A DNA stretch of 64,000 nucleotides from Trichuris trichiura (Eukaryota > Nematoda > Enoplea > Trichinellida > Trichuridae). The translations under genes were made by a program, and so were the position numbers. The stretch is from the NCBI GenBank assembly GCA_037903355.1, contig JBAJFE010000026.1, positions 3,658,001-3,722,000 of the forward strand, read 5' to 3'. Below are positions 26,001 to 33,649 of the stretch, one piece after another. Each line of letters starts with the position of its first letter. Positions within the stretch are counted from its first letter, which is position 1. Below the pieces are notes generated by a model that was not told the origin of the DNA, did no database searches, and saw only the letters and a list, made by a program, of their open reading frames with translations.

Positions 26001-29000
26001 TTGCTCTCTCTCTTTCTCTGGAGAGTACCTTCGCGTAGAGTATGCCTGTACACTGTGCTGCATTTCGCGCAGCTGCTTCATTGATTCTCCTGGTTGTAGC
26101 GTTGAGGGGGAGGCCGTCCATTCGACGGATTGGAAAATTCTCAGCTCAACTGAGTAACAGCACTCCTGTACTGAGTTGAAGACTACAAGTGTTCCTGGTA
26201 CCTATGTGCTAAAGTATTCCCCGTTTCCCAATGCATAAGGGTGAACGTTCACTCTTGATTTCGTAAATTACCCCAAAGTGTTAATCCAACGGTACTTTTT
26301 CCTTCTCATTGCGCGGAATAGAACATAGTTTTGGGTTCCCTTTGAAACCAACCTTGTCTTCAAGTTTTTTTGTTTCTCCCTAAGCCTGGATAGTAGGGCA
26401 CGGAGTCCTGTTGCCGAGGCAGGCAATTTTTGTCCGTCGTATCGAAATTCAGCGCATATTGGAAGGGAGAATCGGGAAGTGAGGCCAAAAGTGAGGATGA
26501 GAAAAAGTGAGAAGATTATTGATTTTAATCAATCACGCACACACAGAAGACAGAAGCAGAAGTGCTCAAAAAATCTTCGCAGTTCTTGATCAATAAAGCA
26601 GATTAATCTCTAAAAATAAAAGCTAAACTTATTTAGTTCAGCTGTTAACAATACCCATCTTTCAAAGTGAATTTACTGAACAAAATGCGCGAGAAAATTA
26701 ACCTTTCTCTCACGTAGCTTGAAACTTCTACTACAAACTTATTTCAAGTTTAAATCGTGCGAACGTTGCCAAGCTCACTGAATGTTACAATTTCATTTGT
26801 ACCTGATAGTTCACAATATCAAACATTGCTGAAGAAACTTTGAGACAGCTACAGCAGGCAAAGCACACGTCAACTTATCAAACTTCTTTAACAGTTGCAC
26901 AAAACGTTTATTTACAAATGTCAGTAGAGATGACACTTTTTCAACGAATAAAAGAACAAGTATCAAGTACAGAGTCAGCATCTGCTTGAAGCAAAACGTG
27001 TCACACGAAGCAGCGGTAGATCAGGCAAGTCATTTCATAACATACACCAATGCCGCACCCCGTACGGCATGTCATTTTGACTTTTCTTGTCTTTAATGAT
27101 ACTGAACACTGGGTGTTCCAAATGTTATCAAATGTACTGAACACTGGGTGCCCTTTAAACGGGATGTGTAATTCTAGACATTCTCTAGTTGTGGCTACTA
27201 CTTGCTGTAGTTGATGTATATTGTTAAACTAGACAAGTGTTTTACCAACAAATGAATGAGCGACAGTTTAAGAAAGCACAGTACAACGTTTTTTCGTACG
27301 TTTCAGAACTGTTCTTGAAGAGATGCACTCTCAAGAGATGACATGATGTTATTCTCCCTGAAATCGCGGACGGCGGAAAAACATCAGTTGAGAAACGTAC
27401 GGAAAAAAATTTGTCTCGTGCTTTCTTAATAATTTGCTTACCCTTCGGTGGTAGGGCACTGGTATAATTTTAACGACTGACATCAACCACAACGACTAAA
27501 AGCTACGGTTAGAGAGCATCACAAAAAATCTCTAATGAAATCATAATGTAAAAGTTTTATTACGGAAGTATTTCCGTTTAATGTGCTAAATAACTCCGGA
27601 GCTGAGCTCCGGAGTTATTTAGCACATTAAACGGGAATACTTCTGTAATAAAACTTTTACATTATGAAAACATTAGCTCCCGTACCAAGAAACCACATTT
27701 CTAATGAAATCATTAACAAAAATTAAAAGTACTATTAGAGGTGACTTTTTCTCAGAACGCAGTGAGAGTCTACTAAACATCCAATACAATCCACAAAGCA
27801 TTGAAGCTCCATACATTTATCATGCAACTTCAACGAGTGAGCAGTTGAGCATAACATTACATTAAAACTCAATTTCTGATGTTCACGTTTGAATGGCTAC
27901 ATTTCAGCCACATTGACTGAAATATTCACCGTTGGAAATAGCACTCTCTTGCCAACATTTAACAAGAAAGTTAACGCCAGTGGTATGAAAGTTCTCGAGG
28001 CGAGACTCTGTAAAATGGGCAAAGGTATTTTAGATTGCTGACTCATCGCGGTACACTTTTTTCCCCAGAAATGAGTGAACAGCCGGAAAAAATGGTAGTC
28101 CTTTGGCAAAAATTCGATTATTACGATAAATGATTCAGAGGGGAAATGCCCAACTTCAATAGTTGTTCACGAGTGATCAACAACATAAGCAGGTGAGCAC
28201 TGCCGTGAAGGGAGGCCACTTTTTTCTATTGGCTAGAGCAGATTATGGTTTTGGCAGTCACTCAGTCATGGCTACTAGTACAGTGCAGTAAACCACTATC
28301 GTAACGTTATCGTCAGGATTAAGAAAATTATATGGGATAATGCCTTTGGAGCACCACCATACGAACAGCATAACCTTTCTTAGATGAAGCATTGGGAAAG
28401 TCTTTTGATAGCACGTGCTTATCCAATCATAGAGAGTAAGTACGGCTACGCCTTTTCTGTTATCATAGAGACATTATTTTTACCTCAGATAACGCTATGG
28501 TCAAAAAATGCTCTGTTTTATGTTCAACAAGAAGGCGCAAATACAGACTTTTCAAATTTTCACCTCATTGAACTCGTAAGGAATGCACCTCAGCAGCTCT
28601 TCTATTTTAGCCACCGCCACACGATAAGCCACGAACCAATCAACTAAATTTTATGAAAGTGGTACTACAGTTTATCTTCATTGCTTCCTTGAAAGCATGC
28701 CTTTCTAATGAATACCCTTAAGGCCACCTGCGAACCTCTCTGACGTCTGCTTCTTATCCGTAAGAAAAACCAGACTGCGATTTTTCAGACACATCTTCAC
28801 TGCATGCATAAGCGAAATCCTGACAAGTTGGACTGCAGTGAGCCCGTTTTTGAACCTGCGCAGCAAAGAATCCGTCGAGCAACTAAGGCAGAAGGCCCAG
28901 GAAATGTCGGGAAAACAACGACAGGTCCATTTCACTACACGTAGTTCCTATGGTGCAGAAACTGTTGACAGGAACAGATATAATCAGTTAGCAGTTGAAA

Positions 29001-31107
29001 GACCGGGCTTGACCCAACGAGAATTGTTATAACAAGTGGGACAAACTGATCAAGTTATTATAGGTTTGAACGATCATGGACTTATTCTTGAAGTAAATGC
29101 AAGCTTCTCTTGGTCTCACATCGTGACCGACACGAAACATCATACATTAAATGGACCTGTAAACGGCACTTTTCCACGTCGATTAAAGAGGCGGTAAATC
29201 CAAGACCAAGAAAGCTGGGACAACAAATAATGTAAACACAATAATGAACTTTCATATTTCAAGAAAACGGTAAGAAATAAAAACAGTCCTAACAGGTATA
29301 AAAATATTACAGTGCCATACTTCACTAGCAAAATCCCAGCTCTGGCTGCTCATAACTGTTTTTTAAGAAAGGATCTGAGAAAGTTATGTTACCCTATGCA
29401 GCTACAATACGACTGGTTCGGTCATATTACTTTTAGACAAATCTTACACTAGGTAGCATAATGTGTTTAATGATAATGAATGGTAAGGGGCAGCCTTTGC
29501 ATCATGAAAACAAAAATACAATCTGTCACTGCTTTAAGCTGAATACGAAAAGTAGGTAGTAAATGGTACTTAAACCGTACCTCATTTCAGTCGCAGTTTA
29601 ATTATTGTTTACCACGCGCTTCTACCAGAAGACTGATTAGGCAAAGGATGCTCTTCAGCGGCGAAGTAACTGGGCTCATTAAAGATGTGCGTTTTATGTC
29701 TTTTAAAAATAATTTGCGGCTAAGTAGAGTTGCTTGGCGAAGTAGGACAAAGCAGATTACTCATTTCATATCTGCATATTGAAAAACGGTATATCAATCC
29801 ACATTATCCAAAATGGAAGCCTTTCTTATGTGAACGAGCAGATGATAAGAAGATAATTAGCACTTACTCGAATAATTATATCATGTGGTTGAATTAAGTC
29901 GGTGAAAACGAATGGTGAAACACTTGCGACGATGAGACCATTTCCGTTCCCTGAAACGTGGACCGCAATAACAGTAGTTGAATGTTAAAGACTTCCAGTT
30001 ATGAATGCGCAGATGTCAGCGTGATGAGTAACAGATTACGGTTAATGGCAATGACTCAGTAAATCACCAGCAATGCTATCGCCGCGCCTTCTGCTGTACC
30101 TTATTACTGGTTTGGAACGAAAAGATCGATTCTGACTGCGACAAAGCCATATAATGCTCAATTTGAACTGCAGTGAAAAATTTTCCAAATCTAATAGAGC
30201 GGATCAATAACGCAGGGCTCCAGTGAATCAACTGCAATTTGCGCATATTGATAAGGAGGTTAGTTTAAAAATGAATCAAAGCTTAATTTAAGATGCTGGC
30301 ATTACATCGAATGCACCTAACCTTTCCCTAAGTAGTATTCAGCAACTGAGAATCCAAAGTTTTCTGACTTCAATCTTTTGACGACCATCCTCAGCGTGGC
30401 AAAGGTCTCCGTCGATTGCAAATCTTTCGGTGTCTGCTGATATTCCCCAAAAAAGTTCTGTGCCTTAACACAGAGCAATGACCTACCGCTGGCTGTAATG
30501 ACCCTTGAAGACAGCCTGCTTCTTCCAGATATCTGCTGAAGAGAACAGGATTTATGGCGATGCTTGTGGGAACAATGTGAACTTCGGGAGTAACATGCCC
30601 GTCGCATGCTGGAACAACCTATTTATTTTGGTGATCTTAGCGCTCATATCATTTAGAAACATTTACCTGCATCAAAAAGATTTGAACAATTGTACTGGAG
30701 GTTAATACATCCAGCCTGATCCACCGAGCGCCCAGCAGTAATTGTTATAGTCTTGCCGTTGAGATGACGCAGAATATTAGCAACCTAAACTGCTTATCAA
30801 ATTCCAGTGAATGGAACGAAAGTAACCAAGTGAAATACTTGGTCAGAAGACATGCCGTGCAATAGAATACCATTGATGGCCAGAAGGTGGTCTCCTCGTT
30901 GGAGACAGCCATTCTGTAACATTTTCAAGCTTCTCTCAAAACTTTCCATTCGTTTTATGGTGGCATGCCTACCTGTTCTGCTAAACCGCCAGAAACAATT
31001 GACTTAACAATGACGCCAGTGCTCCGTCCTCCTGCTATTACCACGCCCAGGCTAGACGTAACGTTTCGAAATGTAATTCTGTGGATTTCAGTCCATTCAC
31101 CATAAAG
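942..31107 (-). CDS. MPDZ: Multi-PDZ scaffold protein (MPDZ/PATJ type), partial gene, overall span
   Basis: Exons recognised on the minus strand, in transcript order, are 31107-30973, 30913-30839, 30784-30725, 30457-30322, 10779-10644, 6363-6016, 1510-1423, 1373-1152 and 1040-942. Together they encode PDZ2 through PDZ5, in the domain order of the animal MPDZ/PATJ (MUPP1/InaD-like) family. These proteins are cytoplasmic adaptors that cluster membrane and polarity proteins at cell junctions through C-terminal peptide binding. PDZ1, any N-terminal L27 domain, the central exon of PDZ3 and the PDZ3-PDZ4 linker were not found. The gene continues beyond 942 toward the left edge, since vertebrate homologues have 10-13 PDZ domains. 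Recognised introns within domains are 49-111 bp, but PDZ3 is split by about 19.5 kb of transposon-rich DNA. Identity to the family is secure. Whether the orthologue is MPDZ or PATJ is not decided, because the two share this part. Confidence 0.85.
2640..3330 (+). pseudogene. Mariner transposase relic (Mos1/SETMAR-like), heavily decayed
   Basis: Broken frames recall mariner transposase. A helical stretch at 2670-2790 resembles the region before the first catalytic Asp. A clear IWWDREGVLKHGQIV block at about 2884-2930 matches the conserved IWWD--G--Y of the family. HNEV near 3028 stands where HHDNA-PH is expected, and a final piece lies near 3150-3330. Stops and shifts make it dead. No TIRs were recognised. 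Confidence 0.6.
3641..3771. mobile_element. Short hairpin insertion (105 bp) with 13-bp target duplication
   Basis: Left arm catattgaaagtatcttta from 3655 and its complement ending at 3722 enclose a short loop. After the hairpin comes gaaaacacatactcccgtac. Flanking 3641-3653 and 3759-3771 are near-identical 13-mers (caataag-g/c-agtca). The tail after the hairpin is shared with the element at 27545-27699, so this is a dispersed family. No coding capacity. Confidence 0.6.
4701..4861. mobile_element. hAT-type MITE, 145 bp, with 8-bp target duplication
   Basis: The element 4709-4853 starts CAGTGTTTCTCAAC and ends GTTGAGAAACTATG (12 of 14 TIR positions match) and is flanked by GTTTAGTT at both 4701-4708 and 4854-4861. 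An 8-bp duplication and CAG-type ends are the hallmark of hAT transposons. The interior is GC-rich with repeated gggccctgac-aggc units. Non-autonomous. Confidence 0.88.
4862..5809. other. Intronic or intergenic sequence, no gene seen
   Basis: Apart from the microsatellite I see no coding or structural signal. The stretch lies between PDZ4 and PDZ5 exons of the MPDZ-type gene and is probably intron. Confidence 0.5.
5019..5084. repeat. Compound microsatellite (GT)n(GA)n
   Basis: About 11 GT units run directly into about 21 GA units. Open frames crossing it (Arg-Glu or Ser-Leu repeats) are artefacts of the repeat. Confidence 0.97.
5810..5848 (-). CDS. Possible 39-bp micro-exon of the MPDZ-type gene
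   Basis: A 39-base block lies between an acceptor (ctgctaaag) and a donor (gtaacg). It is open in phase 0 and encodes a Ser-rich peptide (VTSSSDFSMLSSQ). It sits where linker sequence between PDZ4 (6016) and PDZ5 (1510) is expected, and the flanking exons are also phase 0. There is no homology to confirm it, so this is only a consistent splice-site reading. Confidence 0.3.
6016..6363 (-). CDS. MPDZ: MPDZ-type gene: exon encoding PDZ4
   Basis: A single 348-bp exon of 116 codons, phase 0 at both ends, bounded by acceptor tttttgcag and donor gtaagc. It holds almost a complete PDZ domain: LGIALEGTVD as the peptide-binding loop and strand B, then PHHFIRSV, GELKPGDELLEVN, and a helix/strand end with VLEILQNLP and VTMTLGR. 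The run of LGI-LE-TV, HHFIRS, SGDELLEVNG and ILKELP is characteristic of PDZ4 in MPDZ and PATJ. A Ser/Thr-rich tail (TTSEDPK) begins the linker to PDZ5. The next exon upstream should encode the linker after PDZ3 and was not identified in 6364-10643. Confidence 0.88.
6625..6860. repeat. Imperfect inverted repeat element
   Basis: gatccatttatccttcgttc at 6629 recurs as its diverged complement near 6837-6858 (gatcgaaggatgaaaggg), with further matching sequence inside (agcagctat / atagctgtt). It looks like a decayed foldback MITE. No target duplication was identified. Confidence 0.5.
7165..7310 (+). pseudogene. Possible Tigger-type transposase C-terminal fragment
   Basis: The frame reading VMKCFRKCSIS followed by an acidic DDTEDDGLPNGDED resembles the TI-NCFRKCGI end and acidic tail of Tigger/TIGD proteins. 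It is short and not continuous with the rest of a transposase. Confidence 0.35.
7311..8470. other. No recognisable gene
   Basis: Contains an unassigned 113-codon plus-strand ORF at 8070-8411 with no family signature. Probably intronic sequence of the MPDZ-type gene. Confidence 0.4.
8480..9800 (+). pseudogene. Tigger/pogo transposon fragment A (transposase C-terminus plus 3' region)
   Basis: Plus-strand frames between 8700 and 9090, with stops, carry ETWNDLFKQRMQRV, then a Ser/Glu-rich segment and LTTTELVDALETVEHRLQL, as in the C-terminal part of Tigger transposases. The downstream non-coding part (9360-9660) is shared with 35880-36060 and 36588-36700, and includes ttgttcacaagtaaacaatc. The DDE catalytic part is absent. 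Confidence 0.6.
9801..10640. other. No recognisable gene
   Basis: Between a Tigger fragment and the PDZ3 exon. Linker exons of the MPDZ-type gene could lie in 6364-10643, but none could be supported. Confidence 0.4.
10644..10779 (-). CDS. MPDZ: MPDZ-type gene: exon for second half of PDZ3
   Basis: A 136-bp exon with acceptor ctaag at 10780-10784 and donor gtatgt at 10643. It opens with VNGTSLIGL, HVEALDCL and LQLTLAR, which correspond to the end of a PDZ domain: the V-D/N-G turn, helix B and strand F. This matches PDZ3 of MPDZ/PATJ (VDGTNLQG, then VEVLR, then LTL-R). A hydrophilic linker follows (ESKTYKQL). The exon leaves in phase 1. The first half of the same domain lies about 19.5 kb away at 30322-30457, and a short exon between them, ending in a GDQI-like motif, must exist but was not found. 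Confidence 0.75.
11720..13721 (+). pseudogene. hAT transposase relic (ZBED/GTF2IRD2/Charlie-like)
   Basis: The apparent start MASSKKRKIDTMSNFP lies at about 11926. A frameshift near 11985 joins it to WTNDYFF, LKGKPVCLVFGN and ILERHCSLKH, a BED-type zinc finger in which the second Cys has become Phe. The frame ends with TGA near 12377, continues in other frames (12451-12822, 12789-12983), and is open again at 13011-13721. That last block has the hAT C-terminal dimerisation region, FPALRRHALEYASVF then CCEQFFSKLTIAKS and SRLTDVNL. The order matches hAT transposases domesticated in GTF2IRD2 and ZBED5. Multiple stops make it inactive. It lies just upstream of the PDZ3 exon, in an intron of the MPDZ-type gene and on the opposite strand. 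Confidence 0.85.
13722..15370. other. No recognisable gene
   Basis: AT-rich sequence without domain signals. It lies inside the interval that splits PDZ3. Confidence 0.4.
15378..15520. mobile_element. Inverted-repeat element end with CTGANGAC hairpin
   Basis: The stretch from ccccgttcatggtttctg through taccaacggatggatgagca to the hairpin (minus strand CTGACGAC, stem GGGAC/GTCC, GAAAGC, at about 15482-15513) is homologous to both arms of the element at 63738-64000. The opposite arm was not found here, so the copy is partial. Confidence 0.55.
16557..16800. repeat. Two direct copies of a pogo/Tigger-like terminal sequence
   Basis: 16561-16650 and 16727-16800 both read ctat-ta-a-cgg, then gacgaatta-gcg-at, then acgagg-gactgtat. 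The end (complement CAGTC-AACCTCGT) resembles Tigger terminal repeats (CAGT-GAACCTCGTTAT). They are probably ends of two small non-autonomous copies about 165 bp apart. Confidence 0.45.
16939..17814 (-). mobile_element. Foldback retroposon-like element, 852 bp, with 12-bp target duplication
   Basis: ttcagtgaactt stands on both sides (16939-16950 and 17803-17814). Inside is a virtually perfect inverted repeat, 16948-17126 against 17156-17334 (179 bp each) with a 29-bp loop. A third copy of the unit lies at 17631-17802 in the orientation of the right arm. Read on the minus strand the element starts with the unit, has a GC-richer body (17335-17630), repeats the unit, turns back, and ends in an A-rich GAAAAAAGAAAAAAG tail. 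Each unit holds the CTGATGAC-stem-GAAAGC hairpin followed by AATAAA. A long target duplication and A-rich end suggest target-primed reverse transcription. Penelope-like elements have comparably complex repeat arrangements, but no protein was recognised to prove this. Confidence 0.75.
17815..18346. other. No recognisable gene
   Basis: Spacer between the foldback element and the copia LTR. It holds one weak copy of the GATGATGGG hairpin near 18015-18055. Confidence 0.4.
18347..18532 (+). repeat. Copia 5' LTR
   Basis: Begins TGCTATGGCGAG, ends ACGATAACA and pairs with 22621-22799. It contains a pyrimidine-rich stretch. Confidence 0.75.
18504..19035 (+). pseudogene. Copia gag fragment
   Basis: MLYSHVLNDNKTLY starts inside the LTR end. 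NYASWRFQMKLVLME, then KICLALGKEQQ and NIWEELQRLYAPKG are typical of copia Gag (N-Y--W---M---L and the W--L---Y block). A stop at 18886-18888 interrupts it, and the frame resumes with LYSEKLDTYEGMDFYL. Confidence 0.75.
19100..19723 (+). pseudogene. Copia zinc knuckle and aspartic protease
   Basis: A degenerate CCHC knuckle (CFKRRKMVHFVRDC, missing its second Cys) is followed by GCIIDSGATRRMCP, where DSGA is the protease active site. The block GVLPVRQMVDNNRRIVFDK-DC--YD resembles the start of the integrase linker. It ends in a stop at 19721-19723. Confidence 0.78.
20017..20364 (+). pseudogene. Copia integrase core
   Basis: MHWDLMGPLDIPSLGKGRY, then TIIDDATHYVRVYFLRNK, give the first catalytic Asp (WDLMGP) and the second context (VHTDN). 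Downstream Y-LQQNDVAERMKRTL parallels the Q-NGVAER--RT motif with its Glu. A stop follows at 20362. Catalytic residues are largely present but the frame is broken. Confidence 0.8.
20853..21885 (+). pseudogene. Copia reverse transcriptase
   Basis: EAMETEIETLLEHNVWTMAE and CKWVFQKK then RYKTRSVAKGYSQRQGVD are typical of copia RT, followed by WKIDQFDVNNAYLH, where D-NAYLH is the first catalytic Asp (usually DV-TAFLNG). SKSLYGLKQSG is followed by a stop and frameshift near 21512. A second frame (21532-21885) holds ILCVYVNDMLRIS, in which the usual YVDD has become YVND. Confidence 0.85.
22055..22597 (+). pseudogene. Copia RNase H and pol C-terminus
   Basis: LTAYADADWVSCSGTRKSTTGYVV matches the copia RNase H start (YSDADWAGD---R-STSGY). 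After shifts the frame near 22440-22597 gives IEPIYVPSGGNLANILTK, the typical end (VPT--Q-ADILTK), and stops just before the purine tract and 3' LTR. Confidence 0.8.
22621..22799 (+). repeat. Copia 3' LTR with (CT)n tract
   Basis: Starts TGTTTAGGCGAG after the purine tract and ends ACGATAACA. An expanded CT run (22717-22739) is absent from the 5' LTR. Confidence 0.75.
23313..24593 (+). mobile_element. Mariner transposon with TIRs and TA duplication (1277 bp)
   Basis: The left end at 23315 reads ctagggatgctcgaaaagtt. The right end, complement of 24591 and below, reads cgagggttgttcgaaaagtt. The matching ends are about 28 bp with TA on both sides. Transposase frames begin at 23496 (NIKFLSQLGWQLKKII, then a VVYEWIRRFKEGRE helix-turn-helix). 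After frameshifts they give IVTGDETCIYQYN (first Asp), FHHDNAPS (second) and HPPYSADLD (third), the D,D34D signature of mariner. Stops at 23736 and later mark a dead copy. Size and layout are typical of full-length mariners. Confidence 0.93.
24594..27170. other. No recognisable gene; one short hairpin repeat
   Basis: At about 25285-25385 a short inverted repeat (tgttgtaacagcttttatta / taaaagttgttacaaca) encloses a copy of the hairpin (CTAATGAC, GGAGC/GCTCT, GAAAGC). 25640-25840 is purine-rich on the plus strand. Otherwise I see nothing. Confidence 0.45.
27179..27518. repeat. Long imperfect inverted repeat (foldback MITE)
   Basis: Arms of about 145 bp: aagaaagcac, ttttttcgtacgtttc and gtagttgatgta on the left, with complements on the right (gaaacgtacggaaaaaa, gtgctttctta, catcaaccaca). 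A centre of about 50 bp is left. Arms are clearly diverged. No target duplication was recognised. Confidence 0.65.
27531..27713. mobile_element. Hairpin insertion with 62-bp arms and 14-bp target duplication
   Basis: tctaatgaaatcat is repeated exactly at 27531-27544 and 27700-27713. Between them 27542-27603 and 27605-27666 form a near-perfect hairpin (centre aactccggagctgagctccg), followed by gaaaacattagctcccgtac, the same tail as in the element at 3654-3758. No coding capacity. Confidence 0.7.
27714..30321. other. No recognisable gene
   Basis: A plus-strand frame at about 28838-29032 (LRQKAQEMSGKQRQVHF) is open, but I cannot assign it. The missing central PDZ3 exon should lie somewhere between 10780 and 30321. 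Confidence 0.35.
30322..31107 (-). CDS. MPDZ: MPDZ-type gene: exons for PDZ2 and start of PDZ3
   Basis: Four exons. 31107-30973 (45 codons) starts PDZ2 with EWTEIHRI, LGVVIAGG, TGVIVKSI and GGLAEQ. 30913-30839 (25 codons) continues with NGCLQRGDHLLAING and GMSSDQ. 30784-30725 (20 codons) ends the fold with VANILRHLNG and TITITAGR. All three are phase 0 with introns of 59 and 54 bp. 30457-30322 (alternative start 30463) starts PDZ3 with LRMVVKRL and FGFSV, leaving in phase 1 at donor gttagg. The order W--IE-I, GVIVK-I-PGG-A, GD-IL-I, GMSSEQVA-VLR is a signature of PDZ2 in MPDZ/PATJ. Exon 30784 and its donor (gtggat) are the least certain junctions. No PDZ1 exon was found to the right. Confidence 0.85.
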
Positions 31108-32097
31108 CTTAAAACCGTTTGCGATACTAATTAAAAATTAGGGAACTCTAAGTAATAGACTCTTCATTCTATTTGTAAATGTACACTTGTTTTCAACGTT
31201 TACAAGACGTAGCCCACGTTTAAAAGATGTAATTCTCTCGCATACGCCTTAATAGCCAAAGCTTTTCTTTGCATGTCTTCAAAATTACTATTATTTATAT
31301 CTAACCCTCGAAATTCAGAGAGTTTCACCTTTGATATATTCAGGAGAAGGAAGAAATTCCGTAAGCTCATTACGACCTTTCGGCAATGAAAATTCTCACG
31401 TTAGAAATAAAAAGGAGCCTTCCGATCAGAATCAATAAACTTTAGAAACGCTCGAACTAAAAGCAGATATGTGTGTCAAGTGACAAGCGAACTATAATGG
31501 GGATGGAGTCAGCGCAATCATAAAATTTTCCCGTAATATTTTGTCGACGCGCAAAAGTCATCAGTGCAATGCTCCTAACCTTTTCCTAAATGAAAGTTAA
31601 TAAGATTCAGTATTCTCGTGACGTGATCAAATAAAATGGACTCTGGTAAGAATCAGGGTAAGCTGAGAAAAAAATCAGCACCTATGAGAAAAAAATGCGC
31701 TTCACGCGAGAAATAAATCAACGTAGTCGTCAGCTTGTTTAGATGCCATGTTGTACGACCTGAAGTCGAAAGGGCCAATAGTTAAGCAAGACAATTTTAG
31801 CTGAAGAAAGGACAGACTGTTCCTACAAAGTGCAATGATCGCTCATGAGCGTTTATTGACAAACGTGCACATCAAATGCGCATCTTCAGAGGCAGCGTGT
31901 TACATTAACTGCGGATTATTTTTAGGATAGTACTAGGAAGAATGATTTAACCACCTTTAAAAGGCTCATTAATCCTGGTGCTATTTTTTGAAGAGGACTA
32001 TCAACATATGAAAAAGCTCTCATCATAAAGATCATGGCCACTTTGTGGTAACACTAGCCGGGCAGGTTATTGGCATTAGCAAACCGAAACAATTTTG
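31108..32097. other. No recognisable gene
   Basis: Upstream of the PDZ2 exons. An exon for PDZ1 would be expected here or further right, but no PDZ signature was found. Confidence 0.4.
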
Positions 32098-32665
32098 TCC
32101 TGATATAAACAAGTTATTTGATAATTTTGTTCTAATCTTTTTTTATAGCGGTATTTTTCAACCCGTTTTTTATTAACGTTTATTCTATAAACGTTTAATG
32201 CGAAGCTTCCGGGCTTCGCCGTAGCCCGTCATCAGCGCAATTTGTGCCGCCCGTCGCTTCTGTCATTATGTTAGCAAGCTGCTCCATCCGACCGACCTTG
32301 GCGAAGACCGCAGCCGTCAGGTCTATCTTGAATCGGTGGGCCTTGGTCCCACTTAGTCAGTCAGACTCGCAGCGAGCACCCAACCGACCTTCCACGACGA
32401 CGGCACACTAACAAAAGAGGATCAACGAGCAAACATACTCGTCTGTTTTAAACAAACGGGCTTTAAACGCTCTTCTCTCCCGCCACTCCGTCTTCTTTTT
32501 TCTTTGTATTTCGTTGTCCACTTTTTTCGTGCCCGCTTGCACTCGGTTTTGTTTTCTTTTTTTGTAACGGGCGTGTAGAAACGGTCGAATAAAAAAACGG
32601 TCTGAAAAATACCGCTATAAAAAGATTAGAACAAAATTATCAAAGAACTTGTTTATATCAGGAAA
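32098..32665 (-). mobile_element. TIR element of the CTGATGAC-hairpin family
   Basis: tcctgatataaacaag opens the element and its complement closes it, with about 75-bp terminal inverted repeats that include taatcttt-ttatagcggta. On the minus strand the interior reads a GC-richer piece whose frame contains AKVGRMEQLANIMTEA, then the hairpin CTGATGAC GGGCT/AGCCC at about 32195-32232, then ATTAAA. The part before the hairpin is similar to 17560-17700 and to 62630-62720. It directly abuts a truncated Tigger end at 32670. Confidence 0.65.
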
Positions 32666-32667
32666 AA

Positions 32668-33645
32668 ATAGCCTCCGTAAGTTGACCACCAAACAAACTG
32701 GGGAAAACTGGTCAACACAGAGAGGTAATCAACATACGGATGTTGTGGTCCTAAGTGGCTCGGCTGAATAGATTAGTATCTGCACACGTTTTGTTCTGTT
32801 GCACAGCACCTATTGGAGGTCTATTAAATGGTGAGGTGCATAAAACTAACGTCATTGTAAAATCATGCATAAGCTTTTTAGGGGCTACAATGCTTGCTGA
32901 GGAAGGTGCCAATTCTAGTCTGGTGCTTGTTATTACTAAAAACATAAGCGGTAAGGGCGAACTCCGCGATAGCTACCCCGCTTAGCATCTCTGAGTATTT
33001 TTCAACAGCAAAACACTTCAGCTGCGCTAACATGCGCTCGACGTCCTCTTCCTTCAGCCATTGTGCCATTTCCGTCTCACAGTCACTTTCCGCCTCTGCG
33101 TCGTCTCCTGCGCTACTTGCTTCTATGCTCATTCCCGTTTCTGCTAGCATAGATCGGAAAATTGCTTGTGGGTCGGGTTCGGTAGAAGTGGCCACCTCAT
33201 CATCTATTGCAACGAAATTTTCGACATTTACTCCTTCAATCTCTGCTTCACGAGTCGGAGGGAGGTTGTGTAATAAAGGAAACGCGCAAGCTGCGCCGGC
33301 AAGCATCAAAAAAGAATCGTCAAAGCGACGGAACCGGTTCTCTCTTCAGGAATCTCCAATGCACGGTAGTGAAAAACTTCGCTACGTTGAGTAATAGCCC
33401 ATTGAGGCACTGAGAGTTAACAGCTCCTAGCGACTGACACAGAGCAAACTGAAGTGATCAACTTACAGAAAGCAAACTAGCAATGCGTTCATATACCACA
33501 TCACGGCTAAAGCGGTCAACTTCCCACTTACGGAGGTAGTCGATGTATAGAGGTTGACCTTGCGCTTATTAACGTGCGGACCAACCAACTGGTCAAAATT
33601 CGGTCAACTTAGCGAGGTGGTCAACTTAGGAGGTTCAACTGTATT
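32668..33645 (-). mobile_element. Short Tigger/pogo derivative with transposase C-terminus
   Basis: The right end (33590-33642, complement agttgaacctcctaagttga) is a Tigger-type TIR. The left end keeps ctccgtaagttgaccacc but has lost the first bases where the neighbouring element abuts. The minus-strand frame 33309-32878 has FVAIDDEVATSTEPD, acidic residues and EDVERMLAQLKCFA, matching the acidic C-terminal tail of Tigger transposases. The catalytic domain is absent, so it is non-autonomous. Confidence 0.6.
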
Positions 33646-33649
33646 ACTA

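Noticed and set aside
33032..33394. Plus-strand Ser-rich 120-codon ORF
   Set aside because: Antisense shadow of the Tigger C-terminal frame on the minus strand.
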